This document shows, piece after piece, positions 9,770-17,980 of a stretch of DNA of 64,000 nt. The first letter of the stretch is position 1; each line of letters begins with the position of its first letter. This DNA is from Ensifer canadensis (GTDB taxonomy: Bacteria > Pseudomonadota > Alphaproteobacteria > Rhizobiales > Rhizobiaceae), in assembly GCF_017488845.2 (NCBI RefSeq), contig NZ_CP083370.1, forward strand, positions 124,001 to 188,000, read 5' to 3'. Made by a program: the position numbers and the translations under genes. The notes beneath the pieces are model-generated. The model saw nothing but the letters and a program-made list of their open reading frames with translations, did not search any database and had not been told where the DNA came from.

Positions 9770-12466
9770 ATGCCTGAAACCGACCGCGAATCGAAAAGCC
9801 GTCCGGACCCGGACGCACTGCTCGCGCTGGCCGGGCAGGGGCGAAAGGGGAAGCTCACGGTTTTTCTCGGCGCAGCCCCCGGCGTCGGCAAGACCTACAC
9901 GATGCTGACGCGGGCGCGTCGGTTGAAGGCCGATGGCGTCGACATCGTCATCGGTCTGGTGGAAACCCACGGGCGCGGCGAGACCGCCGCGCTCGTCGAA
10001 GGGCTGGAGATACTGCCGCGCCGCGATGTCAACCATCGCGGCCGTGTGCTTTCCGAATTCGATCTCGACGCGGCGCTCGCCCGCCGTCCGCGGATCATCG
10101 TCGTCGACGAACTGGCGCACAGCAACCCCGAGGACAGCCGCCATCCGAAGCGCTACCAGGATGTCGAAGAGTTGATTGCCGCCGGCATCGACGTCTGGAC
10201 GGCACTCAACATCCAGCATCTGGAAAGCCTGTCCGATGTCGTTGCCCAGATCACCGGCGTTCCGGTGCGCGAGCGGGTGCCCGACACGGTTCTCAGCCGT
10301 GCCGATGACGTGCTGCTCGTCGACCTGCCGCCGGCCGAACTGATCGAGCGGCTGAACCAAGGCAAGGTCTATCTGCCTGACAGCGCCAAGCGCGCGATCG
10401 AGCGCTTCTTCCGCCTCGGCAATCTGACGGCGCTACGCGAGCTGGCGCTGCGGCGGACGGCCGACCGCGTCGACGACCAGATGGTCGACTATCTCAAGCA
10501 GAACGCCATCGAAGGCCCCTGGGCGAGCGGCGAACGTCTGCTGGTGTGCATCGGGTCCGACCCGCTGTCGGAAAAGGTCGTGCGCACCGCCAGCCGCCTG
10601 GCCTCGGGGCTGAATGCGCCATGGATCGTCGTCTTCATCGAGCGGGCCGACCGCGAAAGCGGCGATGGCGAAGCGGCGCGACGGCTTGACGAGACTTTTC
10701 GCCTGGCCGAACAGCTCGGCGCCGAAACCCGCCGCATCGTCGGCAACGATTTCGTCGAGGAGATCCTCAAGCTCGCCCGTCGCGAGCATGCGACGCAGAT
10801 AGTCATCGGCATCAGGCGCCAGCGGTTCCCGCTACGGCTGTTCCGGCAATCGCTTCCCGACGCGCTGGCCGAACGCATCACCGGCGTCGGCATTCATCTG
10901 GTTACCGACAAGGAGCAGCCGCGTCCGAAAAGTCGCCTGAGCGTCAAGCGGCAAATGCCGGAGGGCTTCGGGCGGGCGCTCGCGATCGCGGCCGTCACCG
11001 TGGCGGCGGCGACTGCACTTGGCGTCCTGATCGAGCGCTTCATCATCCTGCCGAATATATCGCTGCTGTTCCTGCTGGCGGTGCTGGCGTCGGCGACCTA
11101 TGCCGGCCACGTCGCGGCGATCGCGGCTGCCCTGTTTTCGGTTCTTGCCTACAACTTCTTCTTCATCGATCCGGTCGGCACCTTCACGGTCGCCGAACCG
11201 CACGAAGTCTTCGCGCTGTTCATTTTCCTGGTCGCGGCTGCCCTTGCCGGTAGTCTGGCCTCCCGGGTGCGCGAACAGGCGAAATCAGCGCGACGCCGTG
11301 CCGCGGCGACGCAGGCGCTCTACGATTTCTCCCGCAAGCTCTCGGGTACCGCCAATGTCGACGATGTGCTCTGGGCGGCGGTGACCCAGATGCAGACGAC
11401 GCTGAAGCGCAATGTCGCGCTGCTGTTGCCGGAGGAGGGCGATCTGCAGCTCAAGGCCGCGTGGCCTCCGGACACCGAGCTCGATGTCACCGATACCATG
11501 GCAGCGCGCTGGGCGATGGACAAGCAGGAGGCGGCCGGCAACGGCACCGGTACGCTGCCGAACAGCCCCTTCCATTTCCGACCGTTGACCAGCCCGCATG
11601 GCGTCGTCGGCGTCTGCGGTTTCGCCCAGGCCGGCAAGCCGCTGGAGATCAACGAAGAGCGGGCGCTCGCCGCCATCCTCGACCAGACGGCGATCGCCAT
11701 CGACCGGGCGCGCCTTTCGCGCGAGAGCCTCGATCACGCCGCCAAGCTGGAGGGCGAGCGGTTTCGCGCTGCCTTGCTGTCATCGATCTCGCACGATCTG
11801 CGCACGCCGCTTGCCACCATCACCGGCGCCGTCACCAGCCTGCGCCAGCTGGGCGACCGCATGCCGCCGGAAAGCCGCGACGACCTGCTGCAATCGATCG
11901 AGGAGGAGGGCGCACGGTTGACGCGTTTCGTCGCCAACCTCTTGGACATGACCCGCATCGAAGCGGGGACAGTCAATGCCAAGCGCGACTGGGTGGATGT
12001 CGCCGACGCCGTGCGGGCAGCCGTCGATCGGGCGCGTAAGTATTTTCCGGACCGTGAGATCGAAACCAGCATCGCGCCCGAACTACCGTTGATGCGCGGC
12101 GACAGCGTGCTTCTCGGCCAGGTGCTCTTCAACCTGCTCGACAACGCCAACAAATACGGCGGCGAGGAGCCGGTCAGCATCTATGCCAGGCGGGACGGCA
12201 ACGAGATTGTGCTGTCGGTCACCGATCTCGGCAAGGGGATTGCTCACGGTGATCTCGAACACGTATTCGAAAAATTCTTCCGGCGGGGCAAGGTGGATGG
12301 CCGCACGCCGGGCACCGGCCTCGGACTGTCGATCGCCAAAGGCTTCGTCGAGGCCATGGGCGGCCGCATCAAGGCTGAGAGCCCGGCTTTGAGGCGTCGC
12401 GGAACGCGCATTTCCATGCGTTTTCCCGCCGCCGAAGCAGAAATTTCTGAAAAGGACCGTGCATGA
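9770..12466 (+). CDS. kdpD: osmosensitive K+ channel histidine kinase KdpD
   Basis: KdpD, 898 residues, is the membrane sensor kinase that responds to K+ limitation or turgor stress. In order it has an N-terminal KdpD domain with Walker A GAAPGVGKTYTM (about residues 33-44) and the DELAHSN motif, a universal-stress-protein-like domain (about 250-370), four clustered transmembrane helices (about 395-495), a GAF-like region, a HisKA domain with SSISHDLRTPL (His about 675), and an ATPase domain with DNANKYGG and GTGLGLSIAKG. It overlaps kdpE by four bases (ATGA), as is usual for coupled sensor-regulator pairs. Confidence 0.96.
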   Translation: MPETDRESKSRPDPDALLALAGQGRKGKLTVFLGAAPGVGKTYTMLTRARRLKADGVDIVIGLVETHGRGETAALVEGLEILPRRDVNHRGRVLSEFDLDAALARRPRIIVVDELAHSNPEDSRHPKRYQDVEELIAAGIDVWTALNIQHLESLSDVVAQITGVPVRERVPDTVLSRADDVLLVDLPPAELIERLNQGKVYLPDSAKRAIERFFRLGNLTALRELALRRTADRVDDQMVDYLKQNAIEGPWASGERLLVCIGSDPLSEKVVRTASRLASGLNAPWIVVFIERADRESGDGEAARRLDETFRLAEQLGAETRRIVGNDFVEEILKLARREHATQIVIGIRRQRFPLRLFRQSLPDALAERITGVGIHLVTDKEQPRPKSRLSVKRQMPEGFGRALAIAAVTVAAATALGVLIERFIILPNISLLFLLAVLASATYAGHVAAIAAALFSVLAYNFFFIDPVGTFTVAEPHEVFALFIFLVAAALAGSLASRVREQAKSARRRAAATQALYDFSRKLSGTANVDDVLWAAVTQMQTTLKRNVALLLPEEGDLQLKAAWPPDTELDVTDTMAARWAMDKQEAAGNGTGTLPNSPFHFRPLTSPHGVVGVCGFAQAGKPLEINEERALAAILDQTAIAIDRARLSRESLDHAAKLEGERFRAALLSSISHDLRTPLATITGAVTSLRQLGDRMPPESRDDLLQSIEEEGARLTRFVANLLDMTRIEAGTVNAKRDWVDVADAVRAAVDRARKYFPDREIETSIAPELPLMRGDSVLLGQVLFNLLDNANKYGGEEPVSIYARRDGNEIVLSVTDLGKGIAHGDLEHVFEKFFRRGKVDGRTPGTGLGLSIAKGFVEAMGGRIKAESPALRRRGTRISMRFPAAEAEISEKDRA

Positions 12467-13155
12467 GCGTGGAGCGCATCCTCGTTGTCGACGACGAACC
12501 CCAGATCCAGCGTTTTCTGCGACCGGCGTTGAGTGCCGCTGGCTATGACGTGCTTGAGGCGCTGACGGGCACCGAGGCGCTGAAGGCGGCGGCGACCACC
12601 GCGCCCGATGTGGTGATTCTCGATCTCGGCCTGCCCGACATGGACGGCAAGGATGTGATCGCCAACATCCGCGCCTGGTCGCAGGTGCCGATCATCATCC
12701 TGTCGGCTCGCGACCGCGAGAGCGAAAAGATCGCTGCCCTCGATCTCGGCGCCGACGACTATATCGAAAAACCTTTCGGCATCGGCGAGCTGACGGCGCG
12801 CATCCGGGCAGCGCTTCGCCACCGCATCCAGATGGAGGGCGGCCACACCCAGCTCTCGGCCGATGGCGTGGCGATCGATACGATCAAGCGGCTGGTGACG
12901 CGCGACGGCGAGCCGGTGCGTCTGACGCCGAAGGAGTATGATCTGCTCGTCATGCTGGCGCACCATGCCGGACGCGTCGTCACCCACAAGACGCTGCTGA
13001 CCTCGGTCTGGGGCGCGGCGCATGGAGAGGACCTGCATTATCTGCGCGTCTTCATCGGCCAGTTGCGCGGCAAGATCGAGCGCGATCCGGCCGACCCGAA
13101 GATTATCCGCACCGAGCCTGGTGTCGGTTACCGCTTCGTCGGCGACGACGACTGA
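12463..13155 (+). CDS. kdpE: KDP operon response regulator KdpE
   Basis: KdpE, 230 residues, is an OmpR/PhoB-type response regulator. The receiver has VVDDEPQ acidic residues, the phosphoacceptor Asp54 in VVILDLGLPDMDG and the conserved Lys in YIEKPFG. The C-terminal winged helix includes LTPKEYDLLVMLAHHAG and LRVFIGQLRGKIERDP. It is expected to activate the kdp promoter upstream of 5094. It overlaps kdpD by four bases. Confidence 0.96.
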   Translation: MSVERILVVDDEPQIQRFLRPALSAAGYDVLEALTGTEALKAAATTAPDVVILDLGLPDMDGKDVIANIRAWSQVPIIILSARDRESEKIAALDLGADDYIEKPFGIGELTARIRAALRHRIQMEGGHTQLSADGVAIDTIKRLVTRDGEPVRLTPKEYDLLVMLAHHAGRVVTHKTLLTSVWGAAHGEDLHYLRVFIGQLRGKIERDPADPKIIRTEPGVGYRFVGDDD

Positions 13156-13180
13156 GGCCGACCGGTTTTTCCGGTCGGCC
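13156..13180. terminator. hairpin between convergent kdpE and lipoprotein gene
   Basis: GGCCGACCGG and CCGGTCGGCC form a perfect ten-base-pair stem around TTTTT, directly at the kdpE stop codon. There is no strong U-tract after the stem on the plus strand. The convergent arrangement supports a shared terminator or transcript-end stabiliser. Confidence 0.6.
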
Positions 13181-13194
13181 CTCGAAACGTCCAC

Positions 13195-14466
13195 TCAGTT
13201 GATCACCAGCGGCTTCGGTTGGTCTTCGGACAGCGTGTCGCCGACCACCTGCCGCTTTTTCGTCGGGCGTGGATTCTCGATGATGCTGACCGGCGCGGAC
13301 AGCGTTGTCGCAGCGACGTTGCCGACGCCTCTGGCTGTGCCGGCGACGACGGCCGCAATGCCCGTGCCGACCGAAATGTTGGAATCGGTCAGAGTCTGGC
13401 CCTTGATCAGCCGCTGGCCGATCAATTGCACGATCTCCGGGCTTTCGGCGAACTTGCCGTGATGCAGCCCGTCATCGGTCTCAACCTTGGTCAGGTCGAT
13501 GGCGGTGATGCCGGATTTCTCCAGGTCCGTGCGATAGGGTTCCTTCGATGGGTCGATGGCGCCGAGCCTAGAAACGTCACCGGAAATGAAACTCGAAAGC
13601 GCGAGCGCACGGTCGTCCTGCGAGACGAAGATCGTGAACTTCGGTTTCTTCTTGCCCATCTCCACCCATTGCTTGGCAAAGACGTCGAGGTCGATATCGG
13701 GAGAGGCTAGGATCACGTTCTGGATCTTCGAGGGGACGTTGCCGTCGCGAATACCCATCTGCCTGAGCGATTCCATCGTCAGCCACGTGCCCACGGAATG
13801 GGCCAGGATGGTGATGTCCTTGACATCAGGCGCGTCGGCGAGGATGCGCAGCGTATCCTCGAGTGCGGTGCGCGAGTAGTTCGTGCTTTCCTTGTCGTAA
13901 TTGTATTCGAACACATTGGCGCGCGACGGCCAGGTGAACAGGATCGGCGTTGTCTGGGCGCCGGAATCATGGATGATCTGCGCAAGCCGGAAGACGGAAT
14001 CCTCGTAGCGGTTGTTGAAGCCGTGAACGAAAACGAAGGTGTGGCCGCCGACACTGTGCTGCCTGAACCAGGCCTTGCCGTCGGCAAGTGTGTCGAGTTC
14101 CCGCACCCGCGTTACCGCAAAGTCGGTCGCCGGATTGGGCGGCAGCTTGCGCGGCCATTGCACGGTGCCGGGCTTGCGCACCGAATCCGGAGGGATCGAT
14201 ACCGAAACATCGGTCATGAAGGTGTTGACGTCTCTTTCGCCTGAAAACAGAGTCGCAGGATCGCCGGAAGGCTGCCGGGTCGTTGCGACCAGCATGTCCA
14301 CCTGTGAGGTTTTCGGTGTTTGTGCCGTCAGGGCGACCGGCGTCATCACGCCCTTGGGCTTGCCACCGCACCCGGCAAGCCCCAGCGAGAGGACAACGGG
14401 GAGGATGATCGTCATCATTGCCGGCATCCGCGCCGTCGAGATCTTAATACGCGCATTCTCAATCAT
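13195..14466 (-). CDS. alpha/beta hydrolase lipoprotein (DUF900 family)
   Basis: This 423-residue protein has an N-terminal lipoprotein signal ending in the lipobox LGLAGC, so it is probably anchored to a membrane. The body matches the DUF900 alpha/beta hydrolases (PF05990): VGGHTFVFVHGFNNRYEDSV near the oxyanion strand, the nucleophile elbow ILAHSVGTW (GxSxG variant with Ser), and a late DDGLHHGKFAESP segment likely to hold the catalytic His. Substrate is unknown. The start is uncertain: ATG 14466 keeps a basic n-region, while ATG 14427 or 14499 are alternatives and none has a strong ribosome binding site. Confidence 0.75.
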   Translation of the reverse strand: MIENARIKISTARMPAMMTIILPVVLSLGLAGCGGKPKGVMTPVALTAQTPKTSQVDMLVATTRQPSGDPATLFSGERDVNTFMTDVSVSIPPDSVRKPGTVQWPRKLPPNPATDFAVTRVRELDTLADGKAWFRQHSVGGHTFVFVHGFNNRYEDSVFRLAQIIHDSGAQTTPILFTWPSRANVFEYNYDKESTNYSRTALEDTLRILADAPDVKDITILAHSVGTWLTMESLRQMGIRDGNVPSKIQNVILASPDIDLDVFAKQWVEMGKKKPKFTIFVSQDDRALALSSFISGDVSRLGAIDPSKEPYRTDLEKSGITAIDLTKVETDDGLHHGKFAESPEIVQLIGQRLIKGQTLTDSNISVGTGIAAVVAGTARGVGNVAATTLSAPVSIIENPRPTKKRQVVGDTLSEDQPKPLVIN

Positions 14467-14705
14467 CGGCGCCCCACGCAGAAACAAAACGAGCCGCATC
14501 AGACTGTGCTTTCGCGACGGCGCGATGACAGCATTCCGGGCCGGCGGATGCAAGCGGGTACTTCCCGGGTTCTCGCGTTATGGTGGCGCTGTGCAGATAG
14601 CGGCTGCTTAGGCGGCGGCCCAGCCGGCGGACCTTGGCGCTTCTCGCAGGCGCCGATCCGTGCTAGGAGCGCGGTCAAAGGGATAACCGAAGCTCTGCCT
14701 CGAAA

Positions 14706-14774
14706 CCCGGTGTGCAACCAGTCGCCACACCGGGAAGACCTTTTCCGATCGTGGCGTCCACCGATCGGGAAAGG
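14706..14774 (+). promoter_or_regulatory. two tandem leader hairpins that mask the ribosome binding site
   Basis: Hairpin 1 (14706-14734) pairs CCCGGTGTG with CACACCGGG around an 11-base loop. Hairpin 2 (14739-14774) pairs CCTTTTCCGATC with GATCGGGAAAGG, and its upper part GTGG with CCAC. The right arm of hairpin 2 contains GGGAAAGG, the ribosome binding site for ATG 14779. This looks like a translational control leader. It matches no riboswitch class I can name, and the gene behind it is broken. Confidence 0.5.
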
Positions 14775-14778
14775 CAAC

Positions 14779-15857
14779 ATGAACATCCCCCTTCTTCTCC
14801 TCGCATTGGCGACCTTCGCCACCGGCACGGCGGAAAATCTCGTCATCGGCATCCTGCCCGATGTGGCGTCAGGGCTCGGCGTCTCGATCGGCCTCGCCGG
14901 GCAGCTGACGTCGGTCTTCTCCGTGACATTCGCGTTGGCGGCGCCGGCAGCCCTCATGCTGACGGCGCGCCTGGAGCGCAGGACCCTGCTTTTAGTGACG
15001 CTGGGGCTCTTCATCACAAGCAACGTCGTGGCCGCTGCCAGCCCGAATTACGGCGTCCTGGTTGCCGCCCGCATCGGCATGGCGGCCGCGAGCGCAGCGT
15101 CTTTATCGGCCTTGAGCTGTTTGCGGCCTGCGTGATGTTGGCATGTGGCTGGTTCGTACCGGGGGGCGGTCGGTCGAAGCCGGCGCACGGTGGCTCCTAT
15201 GCCGGCCATCTGCGCTCGCTACCCTGCGTCTGCGCGCAGCTCGTGTCGGTGCTGATGATCGGCGGTCACTTCATCCTGTTCGCCTATCTCGCACCCTATC
15301 TGGCCGAGATCGTCGGGATGCGGGGCGATGAGGTCGTCACAGCCTTTTTCGCCTTCGGCGTGGCCGGCGTCTGCGGTGGATATCTCGGCGGCCGGTTCAG
15401 CGATGCCGTTCCGCCGCGGCTGGCGATCCGGTTGACGCCGCTCGCCTACCTGCTTGCGCTGATCGCCGTACCCTTCATGTCCGAGATGCGCCTGCTGTTC
15501 CTAGTGGTGATGATGCTGTGGGGCTGCATCAGCTGGATGATTTCGCCCGTGGTGCAGAGCTTTCTGATCAGCCAGAGCCCCGAGACGGCGGAAGCCGGCA
15601 TCGGTCTCAACCTGTCGGCGATGCATGTCGGCGTCGGGCTGGGCACGGGCATCGGCGGTCTGCTTGTCGAAGCGGCCTCGCCATCTGTGCTTCCGGCCGC
15701 AGCCGCGATTCTGGCGGGCCTTGCCGTGGTCGCGGCATTCGCGCGACATGGCGTGTGCCAGCGCCGGAAGGGGCCGATCGCCAGCCGGCGGCGTGAGCGA
15801 GCGGTCGACAGCGCCGCGCGTCTTATTAGACGCGCAAAGGTCGCTGTAGCACTTTGA
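14779..15857 (+). pseudogene. MFS transporter, broken by internal deletion and frameshift
   Basis: The start MNIPLLLLALATFATGTAEN (ATG 14779) begins a normal DHA1-type MFS protein with helices 1 to 3, then the frame runs to a stop near 15135 after SLSALSCLRPA. A different frame from about 15094 reads SVFIGLELFAACVMLACGWF and continues through the second half of the transporter to 15857. The parts between helices 3 and 6 are missing, so an internal deletion of perhaps 80-100 codons left the halves out of frame. The last ~18 codons of the distal frame are encoded by repeat A2. The original function was probably sugar or drug efflux. Confidence 0.8.
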
Positions 15858-15911
15858 ATGGCTGCATGTCTTTTGTCCTTAAATCGAATAGGATTTAAGG
15901 AAACATGCAGT
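15808..15911 (-). repeat. two-palindrome intergenic element, copy A2 (RIME-like)
   Basis: This copy has the orientation opposite to A1. The first palindrome (ACAGCGCCGCGCGTCT...AGACGCGCAAAGGTCGCTGTA) is followed by the second, whose arms are CTGCATG...CCTTAAATC and GATTTAAGG...CATGCAG. It overlaps the 3' end of the broken MFS gene. Confidence 0.85.
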
Positions 15912-15932
15912 AGGCTGTCGTTTGACTGCAGA

Positions 15933-16283
15933 TCAGGATGTGGCGCCGGGTAGCGGCAGGTTGAGCGCCGGGCCGGGGCTGACGCCGTGCTGTCGGCGGA
16001 CCTGCCGCGATGCGCTGCCGTCGAACAGCGACATTGGCAACGTCCCTGTCAGGATCCAGCGATAGGGCGAGCCGGCATCCGGTTCGCGCGATTGATGCGG
16101 TATCGACGCCAACGGCAGCACGTATTCCGGACGGCGCAGGCCCGCGTCCTTGTTTCCGAGCCAGGTGAGCACGACAAACACCTCGCCGCCGATCTCCAGC
16201 GCCGACAAGGAACAGGTCCGGCCGGAGACATTGGCCTGGACGGCATCCTCGTGAACTTGAAAACGGCTGACTTTAAGCGACAT
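15933..16283 (-). CDS. hypothetical protein, 116 residues
   Basis: I do not recognise this protein. It has no signal peptide or membrane helix. The first 55 residues (MSLKVSRFQVHEDAVQANVS...) look like a small beta-rich domain, and the C-terminus is basic and Pro/Gly rich. GAGGAAG lies nine bases before ATG 16283, which supports translation. It lies between repeat A2 and tRNA-Thr, with no operon partner. Codon use is like that of its neighbours, so it is probably a real gene of restricted distribution. Confidence 0.6.
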   Translation of the reverse strand: MSLKVSRFQVHEDAVQANVSGRTCSLSALEIGGEVFVVLTWLGNKDAGLRRPEYVLPLASIPHQSREPDAGSPYRWILTGTLPMSLFDGSASRQVRRQHGVSPGPALNLPLPGATS

Positions 16284-16400
16284 CGATCGGCTTCCTCGAA
16301 ATGGACCTCTTGCCGGCCGCTCATGCGTGGCAAGACGAGCTGACCTTCGGCCAGCTTCAGACTTTCATCCCGCTACAGTGCTCATTTCTTTGAAGGAAAA

Positions 16401-16476
16401 TGGTGCCGCTTAGCAGACTCGAACTGCTGACCCCATCATTACGAATGATGTGCTCTACCAACTGAGCTAAAGCGGC
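16401..16476 (-). tRNA. tRNA-Thr (anticodon CGT)
   Basis: The minus strand reads GCCGCTT for the acceptor arm, a TAGCTCAGTTGGTAGAGC D-arm, an anticodon loop TTCGTAA in an ATCAT/ATGAT stem, a TTCGAGT T-loop region, and AAGCGGC closing the acceptor, with ACCA encoded at the 3' end. All arms pair. The CGT anticodon reads ACG threonine codons. Confidence 0.95.
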
Positions 16477-16554
16477 CCTGAGGCGGTTCCGCGAAAAGTC
16501 CGCGGAACGAAGTGTGAGGCGCTGATAAACGCAAAGCGCCAAGATTTCAAGCCA

Positions 16555-17565
16555 TCAGTTTCGAGAACTTGAAAATTCCTTGTTGGCGGCGATCGTGGGG
16601 GCGGGGCGGAGCCCGAGGCGGGCGCGCGCGGCGTCGTATTCGCGCTCCCACCGATCGACCAGATGCGCGACCGAAGTGACCTCGCGGACCGCGCCGATGC
16701 CCTGGCCGCAGCCCCAGATGTCCTTCCAGGCCTTGGCGCCCTCGGTGGCCTGGGCGAAGTCCATCTTCGACGGGTCGGCTTCCGGCAGGCTTTCCGGGTC
16801 CATGCCAGCCGCCAAGATCGATGGCTTCAGGTAGTTGCCGTGAATGCCGGTGAAGTAGTTGGAATAGACGATGTCGGCGGCATTGCTGTCGACGATCATC
16901 TGCTTGTAGGCGTCGCTGGCGCGCGCTTCTTGCGTGGCGATGAAGGGCGAGCCGATATAGGCCATGTCGGCGCCCATCGCCTGGGCTGCCAGGATGGCGC
17001 CGCCATTGGCGATCGCGCCGGAGAGAAGCAAGGGGCCGTCGAACCAGGAACGGATTTCCTGGACGAGGGCGAAAGGCGAGAGCGTGCCCGCATGGCCGCC
17101 CGCGCCCGCTGCAACGGCGATCAGGCCGTCGGCGCCCTTGCGGATCGCCGAATTGGCGTGGCGGTTGTTGATCACGTCGTGCAGCACGATGCCGCCGTAG
17201 GAATGAATGGCGGCGTTGACCTCGGGCACGGCACCGAGCGATGATATCACCACCGGCACCTTATACTTGATGCAGAGCATCAGGTCCTGTTCGAGGCGGG
17301 TGTTGGACTTGTGGACGATCTGGTTGACGGCAAAGGGGGCAGCCGGACGGCCGGGGTTCTTGGCGTCGTGGTCGGCCAGCGTTTCGGTGATTTCGGCAAG
17401 CCACTCGTCGAGCTGCGATTGCGGGCGGGCGTTCAATGCCGGGAAGGACCCGACCACTCCTGCCTTGCACTGCGCGATCGTCAGTTTGGGATGCGAGACG
17501 ATGAACAAGGGTGCGCCGACAACAGGCAGTCTCGTCGTTCCGGAAAGAATTGGCGGCAGCGACAT
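16555..17565 (-). CDS. nitronate monooxygenase / 2-nitropropane dioxygenase family
   Basis: This 336-residue FMN-dependent TIM-barrel protein (PF03060) should oxidise nitronates, or act as a related FMN oxidoreductase of the FabK group. Visible features are the N-terminal LPVVGAPLFIVS, the phosphate-binding stretch IAVAAGAGGHAGTLSPF with the conserved His of the active site, LLSGAIANGG, and AQAMGADMAYIGSPFIAT. ATG 17565 (MSLPPIL) is preceded by GGAG and fits the family start; an ATG four codons upstream is less likely. A 26-bp palindrome identical to one before the acyl-CoA dehydrogenase gene ends 22 bases upstream, suggesting a role linked to acyl-CoA or short-chain nitro-compound metabolism. 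Confidence 0.88.
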   Translation of the reverse strand: MSLPPILSGTTRLPVVGAPLFIVSHPKLTIAQCKAGVVGSFPALNARPQSQLDEWLAEITETLADHDAKNPGRPAAPFAVNQIVHKSNTRLEQDLMLCIKYKVPVVISSLGAVPEVNAAIHSYGGIVLHDVINNRHANSAIRKGADGLIAVAAGAGGHAGTLSPFALVQEIRSWFDGPLLLSGAIANGGAILAAQAMGADMAYIGSPFIATQEARASDAYKQMIVDSNAADIVYSNYFTGIHGNYLKPSILAAGMDPESLPEADPSKMDFAQATEGAKAWKDIWGCGQGIGAVREVTSVAHLVDRWEREYDAARARLGLRPAPTIAANKEFSSSRN

Positions 17566-17587
17566 CGAGTTCTCCATCCCATGAAAT

Positions 17588-17613
17588 TTTTGACGTTTGC
17601 GTAAACGTCAAAA
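17588..17613. promoter_or_regulatory. 26-bp palindromic operator upstream of nitronate monooxygenase gene
   Basis: The arms TTTTGACGTTTGC and GTAAACGTCAAAA are complementary except at one position. The full 26 bases recur unchanged at 52058-52083, and the core recurs at 1979-1994. The site ends 22 bases before the chosen start codon, a position suited to repression. Confidence 0.7.
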
Positions 17614-17848
17614 TAGATAGCAGCAAGTTGCGCGCTTGCAAAGATGCGGATTTTCGAAGCGAAGCGACGGTTCGGAAGCAGTTTTCCCCGCCGTTGCCGG
17701 GGCTGCCGGCGCGTCGGACTTGCGGATTTTGAAAGCAGCGGTTACGCAATTGTTAACAAAACCAACGGCGTGCATCCGGAATTAACCGATAAGAGCTTGC
17801 GGATGATGAAAAAGGCACCGATCGAATGCCGAGCGCCGGCGGGGGCTA

Positions 17849-17952
17849 CTGCATAATCCTTTAAATCGGATCCGATTCAGGGATAGGATTATGCAGCAGA
17901 TTTAAGGCGTTACAGCGTCCTTTACGCGTCATATTTGACGCGCGGCGCTGTA
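17849..17952 (+). repeat. two-palindrome intergenic element, copy A3 (RIME-like)
   Basis: The first palindrome reads CTGCATAATCCTTTAAATCGG and its imperfect complement ending GGATTATGCAG. The second reads TTACAGCGTCCTTTACGCGTC and ends GACGCGCGGCGCTGTAA. It has the same orientation as A1. It ends about 30 bases before the GTG start of the next gene. Confidence 0.85.
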
Positions 17953-17980
17953 AGGCCCGGTGTGCACAGAAGGATTTGAC

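Noticed and set aside
14466..14778. Known riboswitch class in the leader of the broken MFS gene
   Set aside because: I compared the visible words with SAM-II, cobalamin, guanidine and preQ1 patterns from memory and saw no match, so only an unnamed structured leader is reported.
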